Shown here one piece after another: positions 27,770 to 36,312 of a stretch of 64,000 bases of DNA (positions are counted from its first letter, which is position 1; the number at the start of each line of letters is the position of its first letter). Both the position numbers and the translations under genes were made by a program. Under the pieces are notes generated by a model that saw nothing but the letters and a program-made list of their open reading frames with translations, searched no databases and had not been told where the DNA came from. This stretch comes from Chryseobacterium sp. W4I1 (GTDB taxonomy: Bacteria > Bacteroidota > Bacteroidia > Flavobacteriales > Weeksellaceae): positions 2,666,001-2,730,000 of the forward strand of contig NZ_JAUSXQ010000001.1 in NCBI RefSeq assembly GCF_030816115.1, in the 5' to 3' direction.

Positions 27770-28021
27770 TTAGAAGTTTAACCTTTAAAAACGAAATTAT
27801 TCGGCACATCACTACTCTACTTTAAATTACTGTTTACATTTAATACCTTTCATAGTTCTTATGAAAGCAATAATTATTTTATAATACCGCAACTTTTCTA
27901 GTACTTTAATAAGATTAATTACACAATAAATCCAGCTTATGTGAATTTAGTTAATTTATGTTAAAATGTTGCGCAATAAAAAAAAGAGATTGATATTTAC
28001 TATACAATTAAAATATTAAAT
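27770..28021. other. AT-rich non-coding region upstream of peptide gene
   Basis: No ORF longer than about 11 codons is visible. It holds a stem-loop at 27847-27867 (CTTTCATA ... TATGAAAG, five-base loop). A weak promoter candidate for the peptide gene has TTG at 27969-27971 and GATATTTA at 27992-27999, a poor match. Confidence 0.5.
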
Positions 28022-28189
28022 ATGAAAAATCTAAAAAAATTTAAGCGTGAGGAACTAAAGACAATTAAAGGAGGAAACGTTCCAATTGGCTGTAACAGCT
28101 GGGACCCGAAACTAAGATGTTGCAGAGCATGGGCCTCTGACTACTGTAGCAATATGACTTGCCCGGATTCACCTCCTTCAGGCTGCTAG
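28022..28189 (+). CDS. double-glycine leader peptide, six-cysteine bacteriocin-like
   Basis: This 55-residue gene was found by reading the region directly. The N-terminus MKNLKKFKREELKTIKGG is a classic double-glycine leader of the GG-Bacteroidales type (KK..REELK.I.GG), which C39-protease ABC exporters cleave after GG. The predicted mature part is 37 residues (starting NVPIGC) with six cysteines, enough for three disulfides. It would be a secreted peptide: a bacteriocin, signal or RiPP precursor. No exporter or modifying enzyme is in the window. The gene ends four bases before the converging menC stop. Confidence 0.82.
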   Translation: MKNLKKFKREELKTIKGGNVPIGCNSWDPKLRCCRAWASDYCSNMTCPDSPPSGC

Positions 28190-28193
28190 TTAA

Positions 28194-29210
28194 CTATTTC
28201 TCAGTCCTATTTTGGAAATATAACAATTCATTTCTGAGATCCAAGCTAGATTCAAAATTATTTACAAACAAAGATCCGGTGCCCAAACCTTGTGGCATCG
28301 GATTTTTTTTTGTGAACGTATATTGAGCGATGGCATTTAGTCCTATGTTACTTTCCAATGCAGAAGTAATCCACCAATCAATATTCTGTTCTTCTGCGAG
28401 CGAGATCCATTCATCTGAGCCGGCAAAACCACCAACCAAGGCTGGCTTTAGAATAATATACTGTGGTTTAATTGTCTCTAAAAGTTTTTTCTTTTCAACC
28501 GGATCTGTAATTCCAATCAGTTCTTCATCTAAAGCAATTGAAGTAGGAGTTTTAGCACACAATATAGCCATATCATGCCAATTGCCAGCTTTAATGGGTT
28601 GCTCAATAGAATGAATATCAAGATCTGCCAGTTGATGTAAAACAATCTCCGCTTTTTCTCTGGTGAACCCACCGTTAGCATCTACCCGAAGTTCCAGCTG
28701 ATCTTTTGAAAATTTTTGTCTTAATTTTTGGAGAATTGCATGCTCAGATTCCCAATCTACACCGATCTTCAGTTTGATACAGTGAAAGCCTTTCTCAAGC
28801 TTTTCCAGAATTTGTTCCTCCATATACTGGATATCTCCCATCCAGATCAGTCCATTGATGACAATAGCAGACCTCCCTTCTGTAAACTCACTGGGAAAGT
28901 ACAGACGATCTCCATATTTCAAATTCAAAACAGCCTGTTCATATCCGAACCATATCGAAGGAAATTCTATAAGTTCATCTTTTAAATACTGATAGTCTTG
29001 ATCAATATTTTCACAAAGCCACTGCAGTTTTTGTTCATAATCCGGCCTGTCATCAAAACTCAACCCTCGGAATATAGCACACTCTCCTATCCCTTTCTTT
29101 CCGTGCTCTTCAACTTCAAGAATAAAGGTTTCCTTTTCATGCAAAACGCCGCGAGACGTTCCGCTCGGGCGTTTGAATTCTAATAAATATCTTATGTAAG
29201 ATGCTGTCAT
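28194..29210 (-). CDS. menC: o-succinylbenzoate synthase
   Basis: This 338-residue enolase-superfamily enzyme has the KLKIG strand with catalytic lysine, the metal ligand DANGGFTREKA, E at IEQPI, and LDEE at the second acid site. It resembles flavobacterial MenC, which dehydrates SHCHC to o-succinylbenzoate in menaquinone synthesis. A dipeptide epimerase or other enolase-family member is a less likely alternative. Its ATG overlaps the fbp stop (TAATG), an odd partner for menaquinone synthesis. Confidence 0.85.
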   Translation of the reverse strand: MTASYIRYLLEFKRPSGTSRGVLHEKETFILEVEEHGKKGIGECAIFRGLSFDDRPDYEQKLQWLCENIDQDYQYLKDELIEFPSIWFGYEQAVLNLKYGDRLYFPSEFTEGRSAIVINGLIWMGDIQYMEEQILEKLEKGFHCIKLKIGVDWESEHAILQKLRQKFSKDQLELRVDANGGFTREKAEIVLHQLADLDIHSIEQPIKAGNWHDMAILCAKTPTSIALDEELIGITDPVEKKKLLETIKPQYIILKPALVGGFAGSDEWISLAEEQNIDWWITSALESNIGLNAIAQYTFTKKNPMPQGLGTGSLFVNNFESSLDLRNELLYFQNRTEK

Positions 29211-30226
29211 TATTTTACACTGTCGATCCGCATAAATTCCTCAGCTTTTTCTACCATCTGGATGCTTCCACAGAAAAACGGAATTCTCTGGTGAAGTTCC
29301 GTAGGTTCCACTTCAAGAATTCTTCTGAATCCGTCGGTTGCTTTTCCACCAGCCTGCTCTGCAAGAAACGCCATAGGATTACATTCATACAACAATCTCA
29401 GTTTTCCGTTGGGAGCCTGAGAATAAGAAGGGTAAATATAAATTCCTCCTTTCAGCATATTCCTGTGAAAATCTGCTACTAAAGAACCAATATATCTTGA
29501 TGTATAGGGACGGTCTCCTTCTTCCATCTGACAGTATTTAAGATAGTTTTTTACACCCTGGGGGAATTTTATATAGTTTCCTTCATTGATAGAATAGATT
29601 TTCCCATTGGTAGGAAATGTCATATTAGGATGAGAAAGGTAATATGTTCCCAAAGAAGGATCTAAAGTAAATCCGTTCACTCCATTTCCGGTAGTATAAA
29701 CAATCATCGTAGAGGAACCGTAGATCACATATCCTGCAGCAATCTGATTGATTCCTTTTTGAAGGAAATCTTCAAGCTGAACCGGAGTTCCAGGTTCTGT
29801 TACTCTCCTGTAAATAGAAAAAATGGTTCCTACAGAAACATTCACATCAATATTGGAGGAACCGTCCAGCGGATCGATCAATACTACATATTTACTTAAA
29901 TGACCGTTTTCACCACATTTAATGTCAATAAAATCATCATTTTCCTCTGATGCAATACCACAAACAACCTCTCTTTGAGACAAAGCTGTAATAAATATTT
30001 CATTGGCAATTACATCAAGTTTCTGCTGTTCTTCCCCCTGAATATTCTGATTTCCGGCAGCTCCTGTTATATCTACAATCCCGGCTTTATTTACTTCTCT
30101 GTTTACCACTTTTGAAGCCAATCTTATTGCGCTCAGTAAACGAGAAAATTCACCCGTAGAATACTGAAAATCATCCTGCTTATCAATAAGAAATTCTCCT
30201 AAAGTCTGTAATGGTTGGTTTGACAT
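29210..30226 (-). CDS. fbp: fructose-1,6-bisphosphatase, class I
   Basis: This 338-residue enzyme has the class I FBPase signature [12 protein letters not shown], the metal-binding acids nearby, and a phosphate-binding lysine segment ([22 protein letters not shown]) near the C-terminus. It hydrolyses fructose-1,6-bisphosphate in gluconeogenesis. It is cytoplasmic, and its stop codon overlaps the menC start, so the two are probably co-transcribed. Confidence 0.95.
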   Translation of the reverse strand: MSNQPLQTLGEFLIDKQDDFQYSTGEFSRLLSAIRLASKVVNREVNKAGIVDITGAAGNQNIQGEEQQKLDVIANEIFITALSQREVVCGIASEENDDFIDIKCGENGHLSKYVVLIDPLDGSSNIDVNVSVGTIFSIYRRVTEPGTPVQLEDFLQKGINQIAAGYVIYGSSTMIVYTTGNGVNGFTLDPSLGTYYLSHPNMTFPTNGKIYSINEGNYIKFPQGVKNYLKYCQMEEGDRPYTSRYIGSLVADFHRNMLKGGIYIYPSYSQAPNGKLRLLYECNPMAFLAEQAGGKATDGFRRILEVEPTELHQRIPFFCGSIQMVEKAEEFMRIDSVK

Positions 30227-30552
30227 ATTTTTCTTTTTACGTTTTCTCCAAATTTCGGAAAATTTATCGGAGAAAGAAAGCTTTTATTAGAAAAGACTTT
30301 AGCTACTGTATGTCAACACAATACAAGAATACCAAAGCTGTATTCACTAAAACATTACTAAATAATTAATCCCCATTTGATGACAATAAATCAATGAAAT
30401 TCTGATAATATTCTTCAAGTCTCAATTTTAATTAAATCTTAATTGCTTCCAACCGTCCGGCTCTTTCATATCTCATTGTAAAATTTATAATTTTGACGTC
30501 CGTAAAAAACTCATGTAATTTTTAATCTAACAATTTTATTTTAAACAAATTA
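30227..30552. other. divergent intergenic region fbp/lysC
   Basis: No gene is supported in 326 AT-rich bases. TTTCTCC and GGAGAAA form a loose inverted repeat just upstream of fbp (about 30244-30275). The lysC promoter is annotated separately. Confidence 0.6.
30488..30495 (+). promoter_or_regulatory. Bacteroidota -7 box for aspartate kinase
   Basis: TAATTTTG matches TAnnTTTG. Transcription would start near 30502, leaving a leader of about 50 bases before the ATG at 30553. The -33 box is not clear. Confidence 0.55.
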
Positions 30553-31791
30553 ATGAAAATTTTCAAGTTTGGTGGAGCATCTGTGAAAGATGCCGAGAGT
30601 GTAAAAAATGTGTCCATGGTTTTACAAAGCCAGGGATTTGCCAAGTGTTTGCTGGTTATTTCAGCAATGGGCAAGACGACAAATGAATTGGAAAAGGTTG
30701 TAGAGCTTTATTTCAAGAAAGATAACTATCAAACTGAGATTGAAAAAATAAAACGAAAACACATTGAGATTGCGGAGGGCTTATTTCGTGAAAACCATGC
30801 CGTTTTTGCTGAGATCAATGTATTTTTTGATGATATCGATTCTTTTTTAAGAAGAAATAAATCTCCTAACTACAGCTTCGTCTATGATCAGGTGGTAAGC
30901 TGTGGAGAGATGATTTCTACAAAGATTTTAAGTGAATATCTGAATGAAATTCAGTTCACGAATCAATGGTTAGATGCCCGAGATTATATTAAAACTGACA
31001 ATTCTTACAGAGAAGGTATGGTAGACTGGGCCAAGACAGAGGAATTCATTTCTTCTTTAAATACAGAGATCTGTTATGTAACTCAGGGTTTCATTGGTTC
31101 TGATGATAATAATTTTACGGTTACTTTAGGAAGAGAAGGTTCTGACTATTCTGCCGCTATTTTTGCTTACTGCCTGAATGCGGAAGCTATGACGATCTGG
31201 AAAGATGTTCCGGGCGTAATGACCGGAGATCCCAGAAAATTCAGTGATGTTTCTCTGCTTTCCAATATTTCTTATGAAGAAGCAATCGAATTAGCATATT
31301 ACGGCGCCAGTGTCATTCACCCGAAAACATTGCAGCCATTACAGCAAAAAGCAATTCCTTTTTATGTAAAATCTTTCGTAGATCCTAGTAAAGAAGGAAC
31401 AAAAGTTGGGGCATCGGACAAAAACCAGCATGAAGAATCTTATATTCTGAAAGAAAATCAGGTTCTTTTAAAGATTTCTACCAGAGATTTCTCTTTCATT
31501 GCGGAGGATCACATGAGCCTTATTTTCGGATACTTGTCCAAATATAAGATCAAAGTGTCTCTGATGCAGAATTCTGCTATCTCCCTGGCTTTGTGCCTGG
31601 AAGATAAATTCGACCAAATTGATGAGCTCAATGATGAGCTTCAAAAAATATTTAAAACCAAAGCAGTTAAAAATGTATCTTTATTTACAGTAAGAAATGC
31701 GAATATGGATCATATTGATAAGTTTTACCAGGAAAAAAATGTATTATTGGAACAGATTTCCAAAAATACGGTTCAAATGGTAACACAATAA
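30553..31791 (+). CDS. lysC: aspartate kinase
   Basis: This 412-residue monofunctional enzyme phosphorylates aspartate, the first step to lysine, threonine and methionine. The catalytic N-terminus has KFGGASV (residues 5-11) and the substrate segment TLGREGSDYSAAI; the C-terminal 110 or so residues form regulatory ACT-like domains (LLKISTRDFSFI ... VSLMQNSAISLALCL). Feedback control by lysine or threonine is usual but cannot be decided here. It is 22 bases upstream of the OlsF-type gene. Confidence 0.93.
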   Translation: MKIFKFGGASVKDAESVKNVSMVLQSQGFAKCLLVISAMGKTTNELEKVVELYFKKDNYQTEIEKIKRKHIEIAEGLFRENHAVFAEINVFFDDIDSFLRRNKSPNYSFVYDQVVSCGEMISTKILSEYLNEIQFTNQWLDARDYIKTDNSYREGMVDWAKTEEFISSLNTEICYVTQGFIGSDDNNFTVTLGREGSDYSAAIFAYCLNAEAMTIWKDVPGVMTGDPRKFSDVSLLSNISYEEAIELAYYGASVIHPKTLQPLQQKAIPFYVKSFVDPSKEGTKVGASDKNQHEESYILKENQVLLKISTRDFSFIAEDHMSLIFGYLSKYKIKVSLMQNSAISLALCLEDKFDQIDELNDELQKIFKTKAVKNVSLFTVRNANMDHIDKFYQEKNVLLEQISKNTVQMVTQ

Positions 31792-31813
31792 TTTTAACTG
31801 CGACTAAACACAT

Positions 31814-33655
31814 ATGAGTTTAATTTCGAAAAACGATCTTATCAAAGCTTCAGGCTTAAGCAAAATCGGGTTCCTGAAAAACCCGGTTGCTTCTGCTGTC
31901 ATGAGCATTGCCAAAATAAATGAAGTTAACAGACTTTACGATAAATTAAAAGACAAGGAAGGCAAAGACTTTTTCGACTCATTTGTAAGAGAAAGAAACT
32001 TAAGCTATATCGCTTTTGAAGAGGATCTGGCAAAAGTTCCCAAAACGGGACCTTTTATTCTGGTTTCAAACCATCCGCTTGGTGCCATTGATGGAATTTT
32101 AATGTGTAAGATCCTTACCGAGGTGCGTCCTGATTTCAAAGTAATGGGTAATTTTCTTTTGGAGAAGATCAAACCTATGGAACCGTTTGTGATCTCCGTA
32201 AATCCTTTCGAAAACAGAAAAGAGGCTCACAGCAGTACTTCCGGGATGCGTGAGACTTTGAAACACCTTCAGAATGGAGGCTGTGTAGGTATCTTTCCTG
32301 CGGGAGAAGTATCCAATAAAAATAATCCTTATGGCGAAATTCTGGATAGAGACTGGGAAAAACCAGCGCTTAAGCTCATCAGAATGGCAAAAGTTCCGGT
32401 AGTTCCGTTGTACTTTCATGCTAAAAACAGCCGTATTTTTTACCAACTAGCTAAGCTTCATCCAAGTTTACAGACTATGATGCTTCCTGCCGAAATGATG
32501 AATGACAGGGAAAAACCGATCAGAATCAGGATTGGAAAACCCATCACTGTAAAGACGATGGATGAGATGGAAACTATTGAAGAACTGGGTGAGTTTCTGA
32601 AACGTAAAGTGTACATGATGAAATCTTACTATGAAAAGAGGAAATCATTAGCACAAACCATTAATCTTAAAAATTTAACGATAAAATTCCCTTTGTTAAA
32701 AGAGGAAAATATTGTTCAGAATATCATTGACGAAACACCTAAAGAAGATATTCTTAAGGATATCAGCAGACTGAAAGGTACGGACAAAATGCTCTTCAGT
32801 AATGGAAATTACGAGATCTATTTTACTACTTACGAGGAAATTCCTTCTGTAATGAGAGAGATCGGGCGCCAAAGGGAACTCACTTTCCGGGCTGTGGGTG
32901 AGGGAAGTAATCTCCCATTCGACCTTGACGAATATGATAAGCACTATCATCATCTTTTTCTTTGGGACAGCAGCGCAGAGAAGCTCGCCGGTGCCTACAG
33001 AATGGCATTAGGTAAAGATGTGATGAAGAAATATGGCATCAAAGGATTCTACACAAGCTCATTATTTGAGTTTGAACAAGATATTCATCCATTCTTTAAA
33101 AAAGTGATTGAAATGGGCCGTGCTTATATCTGTGAAGAATATCAGCAGAAACCGCTTCCCCTTTTTCTTTTGTGGAGAGGAATCGTGCACGTATGTCTGA
33201 GAAATTCTGACCATAAGTTTCTCATGGGAGGGGTAAGTATTTCCAATAAATTCTCAGAATTTTCAAAATCCTTGATGATCGAATTCATGCGCTCGAACTA
33301 TTTCGATTCTGCAGTAGCACAATATATTACTCCGAGAAACGAGTATAAAGTAAAGCTTCGTGACCGGGATAAGAACATCTTTTTTGAGGAAATGGAGTCT
33401 GATCTGAATAAGCTTGACAAAATTATTGATGACCTTGAACCTGAATTAAGGTTGCCCGTTCTGATCAAAAAATATATCAAGCAGAATGCTAAAGTAATCG
33501 CTTTTAATGTGGATCCAAATTTCAATGATGCGATTGATGGATTGATGTATATCAGGATCAGCGATCTTCCTGAAAGTACGATAAAGCCTGTACTTGAGGA
33601 GATGAGCGACCACATTAGAAAGGAACAGGAAAATAATTCACCTGAAAATCAGTAA
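31814..33655 (+). CDS. bifunctional acyltransferase, OlsF/GlsF type
   Basis: This 613-residue fusion joins an N-terminal PlsC-like O-acyltransferase (motif SNHPLGAID at residues 85-93, HX5D-type; later FPAGEVS) to a C-terminal GNAT-like N-acyltransferase (FRAVGEGSNLPFDLDEYD ... AGAYRMALG). This architecture matches OlsF/GlsF, which makes ornithine or glycine lipids from an amino acid and two acyl chains. Which amino acid it uses cannot be read from sequence. It would act at the inner membrane. It probably shares a transcript with lysC. Confidence 0.82.
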   Translation: MSLISKNDLIKASGLSKIGFLKNPVASAVMSIAKINEVNRLYDKLKDKEGKDFFDSFVRERNLSYIAFEEDLAKVPKTGPFILVSNHPLGAIDGILMCKILTEVRPDFKVMGNFLLEKIKPMEPFVISVNPFENRKEAHSSTSGMRETLKHLQNGGCVGIFPAGEVSNKNNPYGEILDRDWEKPALKLIRMAKVPVVPLYFHAKNSRIFYQLAKLHPSLQTMMLPAEMMNDREKPIRIRIGKPITVKTMDEMETIEELGEFLKRKVYMMKSYYEKRKSLAQTINLKNLTIKFPLLKEENIVQNIIDETPKEDILKDISRLKGTDKMLFSNGNYEIYFTTYEEIPSVMREIGRQRELTFRAVGEGSNLPFDLDEYDKHYHHLFLWDSSAEKLAGAYRMALGKDVMKKYGIKGFYTSSLFEFEQDIHPFFKKVIEMGRAYICEEYQQKPLPLFLLWRGIVHVCLRNSDHKFLMGGVSISNKFSEFSKSLMIEFMRSNYFDSAVAQYITPRNEYKVKLRDRDKNIFFEEMESDLNKLDKIIDDLEPELRLPVLIKKYIKQNAKVIAFNVDPNFNDAIDGLMYIRISDLPESTIKPVLEEMSDHIRKEQENNSPENQ

Positions 33656-33690
33656 GTTTTATTTTTATTAAAAAAAAGTACTGTTAATAC

Positions 33691-33721
33691 TTGCTTCATA
33701 TAGGAAAACTTCCTACTTTTG
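33691..33721 (+). promoter_or_regulatory. tRNA-Phe promoter, copy 1
   Basis: TTG at 33691-33693, a 20-base spacer and TACTTTTG at 33714-33721 match both Bacteroidota boxes. The leader sequence to the tRNA resembles that of copy 2. Confidence 0.8.
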
Positions 33722-33763
33722 CATCACTTTAAAACAACGAAGTAAGTCAAACAAAAATATAAT

Positions 33764-33836
33764 GGTTTCTTAGCTCAGTTGGTAGAGCAATGGATTGAAA
33801 ATCCATGTGTCCCTGGTTCGATTCCTGGAGAAACCA
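33764..33836 (+). tRNA. tRNA-Phe (GAA), copy 1
   Basis: A 73-base cloverleaf with acceptor GGTTTCT/AGAAACC, anticodon loop TTGAAAA (anticodon GAA, phenylalanine) and T-arm CCTGGTTCGATTCCTGG. CCA is not encoded. It is identical in sequence to the copy at 36062. Confidence 0.97.
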
Positions 33837-33840
33837 CTTG

Positions 33841-33870
33841 AAAACCTCTAATTTATTTAGAGGTTTTTTT
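33841..33870 (+). terminator. terminator after tRNA-Phe copy 1
   Basis: AAAACCTCTA (33841-33850) pairs with TAGAGGTTTT (33858-33867), followed by T residues; it also works for the converging minus-strand gene. Confidence 0.85.
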
Positions 33871-33891
33871 GTGCTTACAATATTGCGATTA

Positions 33892-34458
33892 TTATAATTC
33901 TGTCAATAATTTTTCTGAATCCCATACTGCTGCAAATTCATTATTCAAACTTGCCAGAGCAGTTAAATGGAGCAGTTCGGCATCATATTTTTCACCATTT
34001 ATTCCCGTTCTGTCAAATGTAGCAGTTGCGTCTGAGATCACATATGTTTCAAAGCCGAAGTTCCCAGCCATTCTGGTTGTTGTTGAGACGCAATGATCCG
34101 TACTGATCCCAAGAATCATTAAGGTATTTATCTTCTGTGTTTCTAACCTTTCTTTTAAATCAGTTCCGATAAAGGCACTGTTGACATTTTTTGTAATTAT
34201 GTATTCTTCATTTTGAGGAAGAACATAGTCATTAAACTGAAAACCTGCATTAGACAAATGCAGTGTAGAATTGGGATTGACAGAACTATGCCTGATATGA
34301 AAAACAGGGAGATTCAATTCTCTCCATCTTTTCAAAATAATTCCGCTGGTCTTTTCAGCATTTTTATTATTTCTTTTTCCCCAATAGTTTTCATCTAAAA
34401 ATGCTTTTTGTATATCAATTAGCAACAGAGCTGGTTTTTTGTTTCTCAATTCCATCAT
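33892..34458 (-). CDS. cysteine hydrolase, isochorismatase-like
   Basis: This 188-residue protein has the catalytic Asp in LLIDIQKAFLD (about residues 13-23) and the nucleophilic Cys in GISTDHCVSTT, as in isochorismatase-like cysteine hydrolases. Substrates in this family include isochorismate, nicotinamide, ureidoacrylate and others; none can be assigned. It is the second gene after the alpha/beta hydrolase on the minus strand (24-base gap) inside the island bracketed by tRNA-Phe genes. Confidence 0.85.
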   Translation of the reverse strand: MMELRNKKPALLLIDIQKAFLDENYWGKRNNKNAEKTSGIILKRWRELNLPVFHIRHSSVNPNSTLHLSNAGFQFNDYVLPQNEEYIITKNVNSAFIGTDLKERLETQKINTLMILGISTDHCVSTTTRMAGNFGFETYVISDATATFDRTGINGEKYDAELLHLTALASLNNEFAAVWDSEKLLTEL

Positions 34459-34482
34459 TTTATATTATTTTTTCTAAAGTAA

Positions 34483-35421
34483 TTAAAACATGCGACTATA
34501 AAGGTACTCTTTATACTCATTATTTAAAGGAAAGTCAAACAGATCAAATACATGCAATACGCCAGGAATTACCCATAATTCTGTTTTTACTCCTGCGTGA
34601 TATAAAAGCTGGGCATATTCTATTCCTTCATCCCTAAGCGGATCCAATTCGCAGGCAACAATTGTAGTTCTGGGAAGTTTACGAAAATAATCATAATTTG
34701 TAAGATCTGCATATCTGATGCTTTTATTATTATCATTTCCAAGAAAGTGTATCCATGCTGTTTCCGCATATTTTTTATTCCACAAAGGAATATTGGTAAA
34801 TTCGTTCATAGACGGTGTATTAAGCTTATTGTGAATCACCGGATATAATAAAAACTGATGTTTTATATTTTTGATTCCATTATCAGCAGCCATTTGAGTA
34901 ACCGCAGCAGCTAAATGCCCTCCGGCACTGGCTCCAAATAGAGACACAGCCTCTGGATCAATTCCCAATTCTTCTTCTCCATATCTGACCGTCCATTGAA
35001 GCGCATCAAATCCATCCAAAACAGGAACCGGAAACCTGTATTGAGGGGATAATCTGTAATCAACTGATAGGATTGTAACATTTAACTTATCCGACATCTC
35101 AAACATCTGATGGTCAACCTGCTCCGGAAGCCCAAAAACATATCCTCCTCCATGAAAATAAATAATTGTTCTGTTTTTATCGAATTTTTTCGGCTGATAA
35201 ATATGGAGTCTTATCTGATGGTCATCAAGAGAGCTTTTTATAAAAATATCTTTGACAAGGATATGATCTGGTCCTTTAAATGGATGGCTTTTCACAAATG
35301 CTTTTCTTTCTTCCTGAACTATTTCAGGATGATTCAGAAAAACAGCCTGATCGATTTCTAATGAAAATGGAAAGCTTTCTATGCTTAATTTCAGATCTTG
35401 GTCAATTCTATTAAAATTCAT
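34483..35421 (-). CDS. alpha/beta hydrolase, HSL-like esterase
   Basis: This 312-residue protein has the hormone-sensitive-lipase oxyanion motif HGGG (in YFHGGGYVFG) and nucleophile elbow GASAG, with a C-terminal histidine in GVLHVFDLF. Such enzymes hydrolyse short-chain esters; the natural substrate is unknown. It is divergent from an HxlR-type regulator that may control it. No signal peptide is visible, so it is cytoplasmic. Confidence 0.87.
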   Translation of the reverse strand: MNFNRIDQDLKLSIESFPFSLEIDQAVFLNHPEIVQEERKAFVKSHPFKGPDHILVKDIFIKSSLDDHQIRLHIYQPKKFDKNRTIIYFHGGGYVFGLPEQVDHQMFEMSDKLNVTILSVDYRLSPQYRFPVPVLDGFDALQWTVRYGEEELGIDPEAVSLFGASAGGHLAAAVTQMAADNGIKNIKHQFLLYPVIHNKLNTPSMNEFTNIPLWNKKYAETAWIHFLGNDNNKSIRYADLTNYDYFRKLPRTTIVACELDPLRDEGIEYAQLLYHAGVKTELWVIPGVLHVFDLFDFPLNNEYKEYLYSRMF

Positions 35422-35546
35422 TGTAATAGGTAAAATGTGATTTTTAAATCTAAACAGTCCGCTTAATTTTATTTTGTAAATTTAAATGATGAATATTTCG
35501 TGTCCAAAAACCCAATAAATTGTGTGGAACGAACAAAAATGTAAGT

Positions 35547-35909
35547 ATGGGCTTAAAAGAATCCTCAACCAATAACGAGAATAAAAAAAATCTGGAGCGA
35601 AGCTGTTCTGAAATATATACTGTAAACCTCATCAGCGGTCGTTGGATCCTTTCTATCTGCTACTGTCTCAGACAGGGAAAACTGAGATTTTCTGAGCTGA
35701 GGAATAAAATCCCCAACATCACAGAAAGAATGCTCACCATGCAGCTAAAGAAAATGGAAGAAGAACATTTGATCAATAAGACAGTGTATGCCGAAGTTCC
35801 ACCCAGAGTAGAATATGAATTAACAGAAGTTGGTAGAAAATTAATTCCCGTTCTGGATCAATTGGAAACATGGGGCGAAGAACATAAAAAATTAAAGAAC
35901 AGCCTATGA
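35547..35909 (+). CDS. HxlR-family regulator
   Basis: This 120-residue winged-helix protein fits HxlR in length and motifs: ISGRWILSICYCL near the N-terminus, FSELRNKIPNITERMLTMQLKKME in the recognition region, and VEYELTEVGRKL in the wing. The ATG at 35547 is preferred over a TTG at 35520. HxlR regulators often respond to aldehydes or oxidative thiol stress. Divergence from the hydrolase genes suggests it regulates them. Confidence 0.86.
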   Translation: MGLKESSTNNENKKNLERSCSEIYTVNLISGRWILSICYCLRQGKLRFSELRNKIPNITERMLTMQLKKMEEEHLINKTVYAEVPPRVEYELTEVGRKLIPVLDQLETWGEEHKKLKNSL

Positions 35910-36004
35910 TCAAGGGGAAGCACTGATATTTAAGTAAGTACATTCTTTTCCATAACCTTTCAGATACCCCGCACAAAATCTTTCTTATTAATATTAAGAA
36001 AAAT

Positions 36005-36035
36005 TTGCACGGTATGAGAAAAAGATATACTTTTG
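36005..36035 (+). promoter_or_regulatory. tRNA-Phe promoter, copy 2
   Basis: TTG at 36005-36007, a 20-base spacer and TACTTTTG at 36028-36035 repeat the boxes and spacing of copy 1, with a related CAACGAA leader. Confidence 0.8.
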
Positions 36036-36061
36036 CACCCACGTTAAACAACGAAACAATT

Positions 36062-36134
36062 GGTTTCTTAGCTCAGTTGGTAGAGCAATGGATTGAAAAT
36101 CCATGTGTCCCTGGTTCGATTCCTGGAGAAACCA
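36062..36134 (+). tRNA. tRNA-Phe (GAA), copy 2
   Basis: The same 73 bases as the copy at 33764, with anticodon GAA and no encoded CCA. The two copies form a direct repeat 2,298 bases apart. Confidence 0.97.
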
Positions 36135-36135
36135 C

Positions 36136-36163
36136 AAACCGCCTCAATCAGGGCGGTTTTTTT
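36136..36163 (+). terminator. terminator after tRNA-Phe copy 2
   Basis: AAACCGCC (36136-36143) pairs with GGCGGTTT (36152-36159), followed by T residues. It differs from the terminator of copy 1. Confidence 0.85.
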
Positions 36164-36312
36164 ATTTCAACAATGCAACAATTTATATATTGATAGCAAT
36201 CTTTTATCCTATTATTTAAACATCCTGACTGTCTTAAAATTCGTTAATATAAGGCTATCAATCGTCTATAATTTTGAAAATAACTATCTTCGCCTACAAA
36301 TCTTATTTGAAA

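Noticed and set aside
33837..36061. Integrative element between tRNA-Phe genes
   Set aside because: No integrase, attachment-site duplication of the tRNA 3' end alone, or mobility gene; kept only as a finding about duplication.
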